From contig NZ_JAPPTI010000001.1 of NCBI RefSeq assembly GCF_027587025.1, forward strand, positions 930,001-994,000: a DNA stretch of 64,000 nt, written 5' to 3'. The DNA is from Vibrio sp. LaRot3. GTDB lineage: Bacteria > Pseudomonadota > Gammaproteobacteria > Enterobacterales > Vibrionaceae. This document shows positions 18,001 through 27,235 of the stretch, piece by piece. Positions within the stretch are counted from its first letter, which is position 1. Each line of letters begins with the position of its first letter. The position numbers and the translations under genes were made by a program. Below the pieces are notes generated by a model. The model was not told the DNA's origin and did no database searches. It worked only from the letters and a program-made list of their open reading frames with translations.

Positions 18001-21000
18001 ATTAGCAACCGTGGCATATTTGGCGGTATCTTGTAGATTATCTATGGTTGATGTTGACGCTTCAGCTGAGTTTAAGTCAGCAAATTCATTAATGAGGGTT
18101 GTACTGTCCACCCCTTTGCCGAGGCCATAAATTGGTGCAATTACTTCGCCCGTCCAACGCTGCATGGTGAAGCTTTGCTCTGGTAGCACTAAATCTGGCG
18201 TTGTGATGGTTAGGTTTGGAATATCCGCCTCTGGAGTGACATCGATGGTCAGCGTCATTTCGTCACTGCGCGCATCGCCTTTTTCCAATACAAAGGTCAG
18301 GCTCGAGTAGTCTTGTTTTAAGTTACCCTCACCGGCATCAGGATATGTGTTATACCCTGTCTCATCTTCGGATGGCGTGAAGCGTAAATTACCCGCGTCG
18401 ATATCCGTTACATCAATTCGATCGCGCTCTTGTACCGTTTCCCACACATTCGGTGCTGTTTGCAGTTCGTAAGTACCGTGTTCTGAGAGTTCTGTAATAA
18501 ACAAGGTGGCGTCAGTATCGGTCACTCCTAGCTCTGCAAGGGTGATTACGTGGACGTCATCTTCCACTATTTCAATCTCATTGCTTTGTGCATCTAACAC
18601 TGGCAACACAGTGACATTGATGATTTGATTAACTGATTCTTCAACTCCCGGAGCGTTGTCCTGAGAAGTCACAATCACATCTAGCGGGTACGTACCCGGT
18701 TCAGGTGACATGACGAACAGATCATCAAGATTACTGCTCCATGCACTCACATCAACTAAACCATCGACATCAGGGTCATGCACTGAGCCATCTGGCGCTT
18801 TGATTTTTGAACCCGCTGGAAGTTCGGAAAGGTCAAGTTCAACCGTAAGTTGCTCTGAACCGTCCGTATCCACAAGATTCGCGTTAATGTCGCTCAGTGG
18901 GATATAGCTGTCTTCGTAACCAACGTTGTCCAATGTTTCGAGTTTGATGTTATCAAGCAGCGCACCATAGCTGTTGGCTGAAGTTTCAGACTCAAACACA
19001 ATTTTGTAATCACCGTCAGCTGGTGTTGCAAAATTCACGGACACGTCATTCCAATCTCGATTTTGACTGTCGTCAAATTCAAACAAGATCGTTCGGTTAC
19101 CTTGGCTGTCTTCAAGGAAGATGGTCATTGGCGAGTCATCAACTCGGCGGGCAGCGACATCTAGCGACAGATTGTAGAAATGGCCCGCTTCACCGGTAAA
19201 CTCGGTAAATAAGTTGTCATCGCCATTTCGGCCTTCTAACTCGAATACATTGTTGTCGGGATCTCCTGCTCGACCACGGTAGACATTTTCTTGCCCCACC
19301 TCAGTGTAATCGCGGCCTCCACGATCATTTTCTGTGCCCCATGTACCTTCGGCTCCATCAGCGATACCTTCCACGGTGTCCGCCGCCGTTAATTCATTAG
19401 AATCAACATTACCGCGCCATGATCTATCGCCTAAATCGATCGAGTCGAAGTTATGGAACGACAGAATGTCTGCGCCTTCAACTTCCAATGTTGGAGCATC
19501 CGTTACCGCACTGACATCCACATCAATTTGATGTTGCTCGATCAGCTCGTTAGTTGCGGTAAAGCCATCTACATCCAAGCTGAAATCTTCATCACTATGC
19601 AATGGTGGCGTAATAGTGAGCGCATTAAGCTGAGCTGGTGTCAGCGATGCCGTGCCATTTGAGATAGCAATCGGGTTGCCATTGCTTTCAAGGCTCGAAC
19701 CATCCGGTATACCTTTGATTTGAATTTCCGTTACCGAGCTATCTTGCGGTAACGTAATCGTAAGTGGGATTGCATTATCTTCATCGCCACTTGCGTCTTC
19801 TTTAACGGTTAGATCCGGCACTTCAATAACTTGTACCGTAGTGGTTGCAGTGTTTGACACGTTACCCGCATTGTCTGTCACTGTAACTTCAATGATGCGA
19901 TCGCTCTCATCTGGGTTTTCACTGCTGTTTTCAAAACCAATACCTTTCAACAGCGTTTCAAAGGCATCGGCTGATAAACCATCCGGGTCGTCGGCCACAA
20001 TAGACAGAACAATCGTGCCGTTAGTCACTGTTGGGGTAATAGTGAAGCCTGTGGTGTTGGCAGGCAGCACTAATGCGTCATCAGCAAACTTATTGGTTAA
20101 CGTTACTTCCATTGATTTGATGCTGTCTTTGTCATCAAAGATGTCCGCATCAATGTCAGCAATAGAGACCGGATCATCACCTTCAGTAAAGGTGGTTTGA
20201 TAGTCTAAATTGTCATCAAGCTTAGTGACTTTAATGACGAGATCGTCGTAGTCGTCATCATCTCTCGGATGACCTATTTGGTCATCAAAGCTCAGAACCG
20301 TTTCACCGTCGTTACCCTCTGATACACGCAAGGTTGAGTTTTCACCATGCGTTGAGTAGACGGTTTGATTTGGAGCGACATTACCGTCAATCAGCAGTTC
20401 ACCAGCGTCATTAACCGTAAACACCGCATTGTCAGGTGCGTTTGCGATAGCGTTGCCGCCATTTGGTATTAAGAAGTAGCCTACGTTGTCTAACGAGTCT
20501 AATTGACCAAGAACTGGGTCGAAACCGTTGTCACGTGAGTCATGTGAGTTATCCAGTAGAATCACAAGCTCCTGCGTATCTGAGGTTTCATCGTAAACGT
20601 AGTAACCAAAGACATTTTTATAGCCGGCATTTTCACTTACAAATTCGATCTGATATTGGCTACCGTCTAGGTCAATACTCGGAGCTTCGTTATCAGCAAT
20701 CGTCGCAATACCTTCTTCTCTGCCTTGCTGGTACTGAGTTCGGGCATCAAGCAGGAATTGCTCGCCATCGTCGGCCACATTGTCATTGTTGGTTTGCACT
20801 TTAACAGTAAAGTCTGTTTCACCTGCAGGGAGTGAAAAACGGAACTGACCACTGTTATCAATATCTAGGGTTTGTGTGGTATTGCCATACTCTACGACAA
20901 CTTGACCGCCTTCATAATCTTCAGGCGACGTCGCATTACCCTCGTTGAGTGACATGACGATATTAGTAGGCGTTGTGCTTGGGTTCGACATTGTCACATC

Positions 21001-24000
21001 AAACTCAGCCATGCCACCTTCTTCAACGGTTGGCGCGCTGATCGAGTCAATAACCGGTCGATCATCATCACCAGAATTTGGTCCTTGCGGGCCGTAACTG
21101 CCATCGTCGAATATAGAAACTCGGCCTGAATCGTTACCCGTCGCCCCGTCAACACCCTCAGCGAGAAGCTCAATACGTTCTACGCCTTCGTAAATTGGTG
21201 CACCGTTATCATCTGTAGTTGGAATCGTAACGCGAACTTCATCTACGCCCGCTGGCAGTACTACATCGCCGTTTGGCGCTACGGTTAAGGTTTGCCAGCC
21301 TGATGGAGTTTGGTGCTCAACGACCATGTTGCCGACGTCATCAGGCTCAGTAGATAGATGGTTGAGAGATAAATTAACGGTGGTTGCAACTTCAGTTTCA
21401 GTTGTAAGTGAAACCGTAAATACTGCGCTATCGCCTTCACTGACACGAACGTTGTCAGACACTTGTACTTCCGGAATATCGACGTTTTCAATGGCACCAG
21501 AAGCTTCAATTGGCGCATCGCCCGGCAAGCCAAGCGCTAAGGTATAATCCTCTGTCAGCTCATAAATTCCATCTACGATGGTTGGAATGATAACCGAGAA
21601 ATTACTGACGCCAATTGGCACAACGAGTTGATCTGTACCTTGGTCGTAAGTAACGCCGTGAGTAAACTGCGCTTGACTCAAATCAACATCACTATCGGTC
21701 GCGGTGTCACTTGGGTCACCAAAGGTGACATCGTAACGACCTTCTTCAAGCGGACCATCCTTAAGGGCAACTTGATACACTAGGTTGTCACCTTCCTGCA
21801 CGGAATCGTCAAGTAGTGTAACACCATCGACGGCGACAGGTTGTGGCAATGGATTAACAATGATTGAGACCGTCGCTTCACTAAAGCCGCCTTTATCATC
21901 GGTTATCACATAATCAAAGGAAGTTGGGCCGGTAAAATCGTCATCTAAGTCGATGTAAACCATACCATCTTCAATGCGAATATCAGCGTTATTCACCTCA
22001 GATACATGGGTAAAACGGATATTGTCGCCATCAGGATCGGCGTCGTTACCTAGTAATTCGGTAATCGGAATCGAAAACTCCTCTCCTTGGTTCGCCGCAT
22101 AAGCGCCACTGCTAGAAGCAGTGAAACCTGTCAAAAAGTAATCTGAAGAGTCACTGCCACGAGCTGGCTCATCAACAAAATCGACCGCTTCAAATACGAT
22201 GCTATCGAACGCAACACCGCCAAGTGCGTCACTGTCGAAGGTGTACTCACCGTTACTGCGACCTTCATTAGCGACAAACATGCCGCTAGCAACTGGGTTA
22301 TCACCTAAATAGGCCACCCATTTACCTTGCTCATGATTACCTCGCCCCCCTTCGTTCTGATACAGATTGGACGCTGAGAAGGTAAACTCGGTGACGGGTT
22401 TATCCAATTCAATCTTAAATTGTTCTGACTCGCCTTCGGCTCGGTTGAACTGTATTTGAGCGCCTGGGCCGCCATTTTCATCCCCTGCAACACCGCGTTT
22501 TACGCCGCTTTGGCTAATAGCTCGGTCTTCCCCTTGGTAACTGGCACTGATCCCAGCACCATCATCTTGCCAAGAGTTACTGTTGTATTCCCCTAAAGCA
22601 ACTGAGAAAGCTACTGGGTCATCGGTTGCGACTGGTGGTGCGTTATCGGCCTCACCAAAGGTTACTGTGCGTTCTTCACTGACATTATCATCGGTATCGA
22701 CGGCGCGGTAATCAATGGTGTCATCACTTGGGTTCGCCTCAAACGACTTAAGCTCCCAGTTACCATCACCAATAGTGGTAAATTCAACTTTGGTAATTTT
22801 CGCATCATCGGACGATTCAGAAGCCAAAATAGTGACTTCTTGGAAGAGACTTGATTCGCCTTGCGGCTTGGTGACTTCTTTTACTATGGTGCTGCCATCA
22901 TCTAAGTAAACGGTAATTTGTACCATGGTTGGGTGTGACGGGTGATTTTCTTGGAACCAGCCGCCCATGCCATCTAGGCCGACCGTGATTGATTCCGCCG
23001 GTCTATCCGCCATATCAATTTGAATGATTTCACCTTGGTTGATACCGTTTCCGCCACCAACACCTAAGCCGTATCCCACATGGCCTTTATCGCCAAAGTA
23101 TTGGGTTAACGGTTTATCATTGTTTGAAATGGCACTGATCGTGATAACGTCATCGCTGTCTTCAAAGCGAAGTTCACGTTTGGTTGGATCGCCATCGACT
23201 GGTTCACCCCAGTTAAGAAAGTTACTTGTGCTCTCATCGCCAGTCATTCCATCTGGGCTTTCATCAACACCTAAGAAGAAACCGGTCGATTCATCGTCAT
23301 TTTGGTAGGTAAAGCCATTCGGATCGAACGTGTTAAGGGGGCCAACAACGTCTCCGTTGGCATCAAACTGAGTTAGGTCACTTTCAGTTAACGGCACACC
23401 GTTGTAGAGCAATGTGCCTGAGTCTGGCAAATCGGTAATGACCACTCGAACTGTATCACCGGCGGCGTCATCTTCTTCATCAGAAATTTGGTCTTGTGAC
23501 GGTGTGGCGCTATCAAACACGATAGCAGCACCACCATTAGAATCTAAGGCAACCGTGAAGTCCTTCGCTTCTGGCGGGTTATCTTTGCTGTCATCGATTA
23601 ACGTGGTTTGGTTCGCATCGGTGAGCGTCAAGGTTTCGAATAGATCGGTACCTCCGGGGTCAGTGACCGACACAACCGATACGGTATAACCTTGCCCCTC
23701 TTCATACTCTTCATCTTGAGTGGTTTGAATGCTAAATGGGGGAATCACACCTCCCGGGCCTACAACCACTTGACTGACTTCAGTGATATCATTACCATCT
23801 GCATTGGTATAGCTGTAGCTTAGAGTGATGATGCTACCTTCTGGTGCTGATTCACTCAACATAATGGTATAAGGCGTAGTAAGGTCACCTTCCATGACCG
23901 AATCAGGGCCAGTTAAGGTAACAGTTACTGCATCTTTTGGATTGTCGGGGTCGGTACCATCTTCATCGACAATCGATGATTGATCATTGGCAGAGTCATT

Positions 24001-25506
24001 TTCTACATGATCGTTGGTGGTCTCCGCAATTAACGTAACAGACTCAGAGCCCTCCAACAGGTGATCATCAAATACCTTCACGAAGACTTCAATCGACGTC
24101 TCGCCTGACTCAAGTAATAGGTCACTCGCTTCAATAGGTCTAAAGCCACCGTTACCATCGGATACATACAGTGCATCCTCATAATCGACGCCTTTAGTTG
24201 CGGTGTCAGAGTCACCACCCAAGGTTAAATCGAGCACAACGTCTGGTTTAACAATCTCGTCAATGCCGACGGTGAACGATAAGTATGCGCCTTCCTCTTC
24301 GGTGACAGGGTCACCAGACTCAACGTATAGCTCAGCAACGGCCTCGACTTCGACATTGACCGTAACAAGGTCGATACCGCCGTTACCATCTGACACTTGA
24401 ATGACAAAAGAATCATCCACACCATCAGCGTTATCTGGTGAAATATCATCACTATTACTGTTAAACCCTTCATCAGGCGTGAACACCCAATTACCATCTT
24501 GGTCGATAGTGACACTGCCGTTCGCTGGCTGAGTTTCAATTGAGTAAGTTAGGTCGTCGCCATCCACATCTGTCGCATCAACTGTGCCACCGATTGGCTC
24601 ATCTTCTTTGGTAACGACATTAATATCACCAAGTAGAATTTCTTCACCATCTACGAAATTGGGTGCGTCATTGACTGGGTTAACGCCAATGTTGATCAAG
24701 AGGTTGTCAAAACCTCCGTTACCATCAGAAACTGTAACGCTGAAAGAATCTGGGCCGTTGTAATTCAGATCTGGTGTGTATGTCCATGAACCATCGGAAT
24801 TCACCACTACGTCACCGTTGGTTGGGTCAGAAAGTTTCGAAAAGGTCAGAACATCATTAGGGTTAGCATCTGTGGCGACTAGCTGACCATCAAGTGGTGT
24901 GTCTTCGTCGGTAAACACATTAACGCTGTCGTCTTCTGGGGTCAGGGTGAAATCAACGAAAATTGGATCTTGTTGGAAAGAACGGAACTGCTCAAGCAAG
25001 GATAGGCTTTGGGTTTGTGATATTTGAGGGGCATCGAACCCTTGGGTATCAAAATTAGTTTGTGCAATTAACTCTGCAGCATCACGAACGACCGTTCCCG
25101 AATCGGTCAAACTGGACCCACTATCTTCACCTGCTGCGGTTTCTTCACCCTCTCCCGGTGTAATATCTTCACCGTCCGCTAACGCTTGCTCAACTTCAGC
25201 GATGATATCACTTACTTCTTGAGTGACATCTAACGTCTCATTGTTCTCACCAACAAGCTGTATAGCGACTTCATTAGGGTTAAGCTCTGAACCATCAGGT
25301 GCAATAAGCACTTCACCCGGTCTTGGGGAGTCTCCTTGCTGAAGTATGCGAATATTCCCATCCGCATCGATTGCAATGATTTGTCCACTTGCCACATTGC
25401 CCATGGCAATAAATGTACCGAAACCCATGGCGACCCCCGATCCTTTTAGTCCACCCAATAAACACGATGAGCGCATGGTCATATTTTCAATCATGACCAC
25501 ACGCAT
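15040..25506 (-). CDS. LapA-type giant RTX adhesin, type I secreted, retention-module family
   Basis: A 3488-residue surface adhesin. Order: N-terminal retention module (residues 1 to about 110, with GQIIAIDADGNIRILQQGDS); Thr-Ala-Ala-Gly LapG-type cleavage site (123 to 126); cadherin/VCBS-like repeats (about 190 to 400, with SVTVSDGNGG endings); Calx-beta-like repeats (about 405 to 640 and 1180 to 1610); two unassigned modules (about 785 to 930 and 965 to 1130); a DUF4114-like domain (about 1620 to 1765); another unassigned module (about 2015 to 2195); a PA14-like module (about 2440 to 2590); more Ig-like repeats; a vWA domain with MIDAS DSSGSMG near 2980; seven RTX nonapeptides (3320 to 3385); and a type I secretion C-terminus. 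The family is held in the outer membrane by its plugged N-terminus until LapG cuts it; LapD and c-di-GMP control LapG. No type I exporter or lapDG gene lies in the window. The start is supported by AAAGAA 4 nt upstream. Confidence 0.92.
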   Translation of the reverse strand: MRVVMIENMTMRSSCLLGGLKGSGVAMGFGTFIAMGNVASGQIIAIDADGNIRILQQGDSPRPGEVLIAPDGSELNPNEVAIQLVGENNETLDVTQEVSDIIAEVEQALADGEDITPGEGEETAAGEDSGSSLTDSGTVVRDAAELIAQTNFDTQGFDAPQISQTQSLSLLEQFRSFQQDPIFVDFTLTPEDDSVNVFTDEDTPLDGQLVATDANPNDVLTFSKLSDPTNGDVVVNSDGSWTYTPDLNYNGPDSFSVTVSDGNGGFDNLLINIGVNPVNDAPNFVDGEEILLGDINVVTKEDEPIGGTVDATDVDGDDLTYSIETQPANGSVTIDQDGNWVFTPDEGFNSNSDDISPDNADGVDDSFVIQVSDGNGGIDLVTVNVEVEAVAELYVESGDPVTEEEGAYLSFTVGIDEIVKPDVVLDLTLGGDSDTATKGVDYEDALYVSDGNGGFRPIEASDLLLESGETSIEVFVKVFDDHLLEGSESVTLIAETTNDHVENDSANDQSSIVDEDGTDPDNPKDAVTVTLTGPDSVMEGDLTTPYTIMLSESAPEGSIITLSYSYTNADGNDITEVSQVVVGPGGVIPPFSIQTTQDEEYEEGQGYTVSVVSVTDPGGTDLFETLTLTDANQTTLIDDSKDNPPEAKDFTVALDSNGGAAIVFDSATPSQDQISDEEDDAAGDTVRVVITDLPDSGTLLYNGVPLTESDLTQFDANGDVVGPLNTFDPNGFTYQNDDESTGFFLGVDESPDGMTGDESTSNFLNWGEPVDGDPTKRELRFEDSDDVITISAISNNDKPLTQYFGDKGHVGYGLGVGGGNGINQGEIIQIDMADRPAESITVGLDGMGGWFQENHPSHPTMVQITVYLDDGSTIVKEVTKPQGESSLFQEVTILASESSDDAKITKVEFTTIGDGNWELKSFEANPSDDTIDYRAVDTDDNVSEERTVTFGEADNAPPVATDDPVAFSVALGEYNSNSWQDDGAGISASYQGEDRAISQSGVKRGVAGDENGGPGAQIQFNRAEGESEQFKIELDKPVTEFTFSASNLYQNEGGRGNHEQGKWVAYLGDNPVASGMFVANEGRSNGEYTFDSDALGGVAFDSIVFEAVDFVDEPARGSDSSDYFLTGFTASSSGAYAANQGEEFSIPITELLGNDADPDGDNIRFTHVSEVNNADIRIEDGMVYIDLDDDFTGPTSFDYVITDDKGGFSEATVSIIVNPLPQPVAVDGVTLLDDSVQEGDNLVYQVALKDGPLEEGRYDVTFGDPSDTATDSDVDLSQAQFTHGVTYDQGTDQLVVPIGVSNFSVIIPTIVDGIYELTEDYTLALGLPGDAPIEASGAIENVDIPEVQVSDNVRVSEGDSAVFTVSLTTETEVATTVNLSLNHLSTEPDDVGNMVVEHQTPSGWQTLTVAPNGDVVLPAGVDEVRVTIPTTDDNGAPIYEGVERIELLAEGVDGATGNDSGRVSIFDDGSYGPQGPNSGDDDRPVIDSISAPTVEEGGMAEFDVTMSNPSTTPTNIVMSLNEGNATSPEDYEGGQVVVEYGNTTQTLDIDNSGQFRFSLPAGETDFTVKVQTNNDNVADDGEQFLLDARTQYQQGREEGIATIADNEAPSIDLDGSQYQIEFVSENAGYKNVFGYYVYDETSDTQELVILLDNSHDSRDNGFDPVLGQLDSLDNVGYFLIPNGGNAIANAPDNAVFTVNDAGELLIDGNVAPNQTVYSTHGENSTLRVSEGNDGETVLSFDDQIGHPRDDDDYDDLVIKVTKLDDNLDYQTTFTEGDDPVSIADIDADIFDDKDSIKSMEVTLTNKFADDALVLPANTTGFTITPTVTNGTIVLSIVADDPDGLSADAFETLLKGIGFENSSENPDESDRIIEVTVTDNAGNVSNTATTTVQVIEVPDLTVKEDASGDEDNAIPLTITLPQDSSVTEIQIKGIPDGSSLESNGNPIAISNGTASLTPAQLNALTITPPLHSDEDFSLDVDGFTATNELIEQHQIDVDVSAVTDAPTLEVEGADILSFHNFDSIDLGDRSWRGNVDSNELTAADTVEGIADGAEGTWGTENDRGGRDYTEVGQENVYRGRAGDPDNNVFELEGRNGDDNLFTEFTGEAGHFYNLSLDVAARRVDDSPMTIFLEDSQGNRTILFEFDDSQNRDWNDVSVNFATPADGDYKIVFESETSANSYGALLDNIKLETLDNVGYEDSYIPLSDINANLVDTDGSEQLTVELDLSELPAGSKIKAPDGSVHDPDVDGLVDVSAWSSNLDDLFVMSPEPGTYPLDVIVTSQDNAPGVEESVNQIINVTVLPVLDAQSNEIEIVEDDVHVITLAELGVTDTDATLFITELSEHGTYELQTAPNVWETVQERDRIDVTDIDAGNLRFTPSEDETGYNTYPDAGEGNLKQDYSSLTFVLEKGDARSDEMTLTIDVTPEADIPNLTITTPDLVLPEQSFTMQRWTGEVIAPIYGLGKGVDSTTLINEFADLNSAEASTSTIDNLQDTAKYATVANTAVLVTGLVYLEAGQSYDFVGRADDSMAIKVGGEVVDEARWGVNRGEIQGDAFVPSVNGYYPIEVYHHNQSGPGNFNIDVSINGQPPVDLSNSNLSVVPDEAALDATDLRTSELQIVDGKHVYEVYGYNEGEQDTEIPLSDIESSLNDLDTSEELTVLLSGLPKDAVISDGTNSVPVGDSGEVDVTDWNLTELTILPPVGFHGEFTIDITATADEIHSSSEAEAYGSIEVVVHENQATVTTSNVHLVDEDSGDVAGNLLNDDVDPDNVLYVASATVGGVSYNLGETISLPNGAGSFTLSENGDYLFEPSEHWSGVLPEVVYTTNTGASDTLNITVTPVAEVPDVSIVFGESEVSNGNVDTPVTITATTADTDGSEQIQSVIIEGLPVGAVVTDGQGAPVGQAGADGWELPVSGIAMQQYDLVITHPQGSVLDIDVTATSNEMANNDSETTTENAASLQDIYADQGGETPQTLMSIVLDSSGSMGSRPFSSDNNNPDQNKTRMELVLEASIALLESVEVQEGSEDVLVQLIDFDAKHGHRNGLDATDGSANDNYDQQASALPWTNVTDAISTLQGALSGIQAGGYRGPFAIGGLTDYEEAVHAVMNGYQDAAVSGLTNTNDQIFFLSDGFMNQGWDSATNTAWDTFIDGKDVMSVGVGRRGSISDDDLKEVAGADGKILFIPDALIKSELPKLRPTIGQMGALLAMITGLDAVAVVLDPSKLEVLQKVDADGTVTRPAIDASLDNGELVIDTEHGDLRIREDGSYFFQPDPSADPIAANEAIGYEVLYSVTDAMGEESQHVVSLSVSADGSVKADSYNMNGSTGDDHIVGTDNDDILMGHQGDDILDGGLGDDFLFGGAGDDILIGGQGNDILSGGEGSDTFVWLDGDLDGGLDVITDFTVSEDKIDISDLLQPNETMEQLLDDISATIVDDNNIQLTIDRGNGQTQSIKIDDLVDQIDGIDGSGGPSITGNELTSLLNEIIKPQEM
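15361..15543 (-). repeat. RTX calcium-binding nonapeptide repeats
   Basis: Seven tandem nine-residue units of the GGxGxDxhx type (units begin GSTGDDHIV, GTDNDDILM, GHQGDDILD, GGLGDDFLF, GGAGDDILI, GGQGNDILS, GGEGSDTFV). At DNA level they are degenerate 27-bp repeats. They bind calcium after secretion and fold the C-terminus. Confidence 0.92.
25129..25140 (-). other. Codons for the LapG-type cleavage site (Thr-Ala-Ala-Gly)
   Basis: Residues 123 to 126 of the adhesin read TAAG, the di-alanine motif cut by LapG-family periplasmic cysteine proteases, between the retention module and the first repeat, as in Pseudomonas LapA. Function is inferred from motif and position. Confidence 0.7.
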
Positions 25507-25712
25507 TAATTTCTTTAGCTGCTAGGAGAGAATCAAACCTTAAAACTACCTAGGCTACTGGATTAGTTTAGTTGCTGTTACTAGATTTATCCTGTTTTAG
25601 CACTCATTTGTTACATAGATGATACTAAATTACATTAATTGATTTTATAAATTGCTCTGTAGTCCAGTTTGATCACATTTTTCTTCTGTAGCCCTTTTGA
25701 GCACTTGAATTT

Positions 25713-25747
25713 ATTTACCGGTAAATGGCTTGACTCGACTACCGGTA
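25713..25747. promoter_or_regulatory. Paired ACCGGT palindromes upstream of yegD
   Basis: ATTTACCGGTAAAT (25713-25726) is a perfect 14-bp palindrome. TACCGGTA (25740-25747) repeats its core, with centres 24 bp apart. They sit in the 307-bp divergent region between the adhesin (-) and yegD (+). This could be an operator pair; the regulator is unknown. Confidence 0.4.
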
Positions 25748-25813
25748 TAACCTTTAGTATTACGCCCTTCGCCCGCCGACTACGGCAATAAAATCATTAG
25801 ATGAGGTCTTTTA

Positions 25814-27166
25814 ATGGCTATTGGATTTGACTACGGAACGGCTAACTGTTCGGTTGCGCACATTGTTAATCAAAAGGTTGAGCCCATTGCCTTAAATAAC
25901 GAGGAGTTTTATATATCCTCAACATTAAGCGCGCCTTCAGCAGAAAGTGTCTCAGAGTATTTGTTTCGCTGCTTAAACATCCAACCCGTTGATGAGATCG
26001 GAAGAAATGTCTTGTCACGCGCACTACGCATTAACCAGCAAGAAGATCTCGACGTACATGCGCAAGACATTAAGTTTGGTCAGCAAGCGCTGAATGAGTA
26101 CTTAGATGACCCTAAACACGTTTACTACATCAAGTCGCCTAAATCGTTCTTGGGTACGATGGGGCTAAGAGACGCACAGCTGTCGTTTTTTGAAGATATC
26201 GTGTGCGCCATGATGAGCAACATTAAGCGCAGTGCCGAACAGACTTTGCAGCAAGAGATACTTGAAACCGTGATTGGCCGCCCTGTTAACTTTCAAGGTC
26301 GCGGCGGCGATGCCTCAAACAAACAGGCGGAAGGCATCTTAAGACGCGCCGCGACCCGAGCTGGATTCAAAGAAATTGAGTTCCAATTTGAACCTGTTGC
26401 CGCCGGCCTAGAATACGAGGCGAGCCTAACCGAAGATAAAAAAGTACTGGTGGTTGATATTGGTGGTGGTACAACCGACTGCTCTTTCTTACACATGGGG
26501 CCATCATGGTTTGGCAAGCAGCAACGCGAACAGTCTTTATTAGGCCACACAGGTCAATTGGTTGGCGGTAACGATCTCGATATCTTCACCGCCTTCAAAT
26601 GCTTTATGCAAGAGTTTGGTTCAAACTCGCGTAAAATGAATGACCTACCCGCGCCCATTACTCAGTTTTGGAACCCGATTGCGATTAACGATGTTCAAGC
26701 TCAGCGCGCTTTCTACACTCGTGAGAACTTGAAGGAATTGAATCTTCTGATGAAAGAATCGCAGCAGCCGGAACTGATCAAACGCTTAATTGAGATGCAA
26801 CAAGATAGCCTCGGCTACGCGCTAATTAAACAAGCGGAGAACACCAAGATTGCATTAGGTGAACAAGAGGAATTTACCGCTCAGTTAGAGCTTGCAAAAG
26901 AAGTGATCCAATTGCCGGTTTCGAGACAACAAATGGACGATGCGATTGAGCCACCAACCAGTAAGATTAAAGCTCTAGTCGAAGAAGCCGTAAAGCTTGG
27001 TGAAACTCAGCCGGACGTAATCTATATGACTGGCGGCTCGGCGCGCTCTCCTTTATTACGAGCTACGGTGCAATCTGTATTGCCAAACGTGCCATTAGTC
27101 GCGGGTAACTACTTTGGCTCAGTAACCGCTGGCCTTGCTCGTTGGGCGCAAGTTTGTTTTAAATAA
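25814..27166 (+). CDS. yegD: YegD-type Hsp70-family chaperone-like ATPase
   Basis: 450 residues, the same length as E. coli YegD. It has the actin/Hsp70 ATPase signatures: phosphate loop 1 IGFDYGTANCSVAHI (residues 3 to 17), connect region VIGRPVNFQGRGGD, phosphate loop 2 VVDIGGGTTDCSFL (about 214 to 227) and adenosine motif MTGGSARSPLLRA. The substrate-binding domain of DnaK is missing, as in other YegD proteins. Its cellular role is not established. GAGGTC precedes the ATG. It is monocistronic and divergent from the adhesin gene. Confidence 0.9.
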   Translation: MAIGFDYGTANCSVAHIVNQKVEPIALNNEEFYISSTLSAPSAESVSEYLFRCLNIQPVDEIGRNVLSRALRINQQEDLDVHAQDIKFGQQALNEYLDDPKHVYYIKSPKSFLGTMGLRDAQLSFFEDIVCAMMSNIKRSAEQTLQQEILETVIGRPVNFQGRGGDASNKQAEGILRRAATRAGFKEIEFQFEPVAAGLEYEASLTEDKKVLVVDIGGGTTDCSFLHMGPSWFGKQQREQSLLGHTGQLVGGNDLDIFTAFKCFMQEFGSNSRKMNDLPAPITQFWNPIAINDVQAQRAFYTRENLKELNLLMKESQQPELIKRLIEMQQDSLGYALIKQAENTKIALGEQEEFTAQLELAKEVIQLPVSRQQMDDAIEPPTSKIKALVEEAVKLGETQPDVIYMTGGSARSPLLRATVQSVLPNVPLVAGNYFGSVTAGLARWAQVCFK

Positions 27167-27183
27167 TGAGCAATTAACAAACA

Positions 27184-27211
27184 AAAACGGCCTGAATCTT
27201 CAGGCCGTTTT
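27184..27211 (+). terminator. Terminator between yegD and ynfA
   Basis: A 13-bp stem (AAAACGGCCTGAA / TTCAGGCCGTTTT) with a 2-nt gap. T-rich on both strands, so it can serve yegD (+) and ynfA (-). Confidence 0.85.
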
Positions 27212-27235
27212 CATCTCTATCTGCGTGAGCCCCAT

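Noticed and set aside
24380..24730. Short repeated DNA words (CCGTTACCATC) within the adhesin gene
   Set aside because: They are the codons of the repeated protein motif DGNGG in cadherin-like domains, not an independent DNA element.
15040..25506. Many long open frames on the opposite strand of the adhesin gene
   Set aside because: They lie wholly inside the adhesin coding sequence, lack ribosome sites and resemble no protein family; they are side effects of its codon bias.
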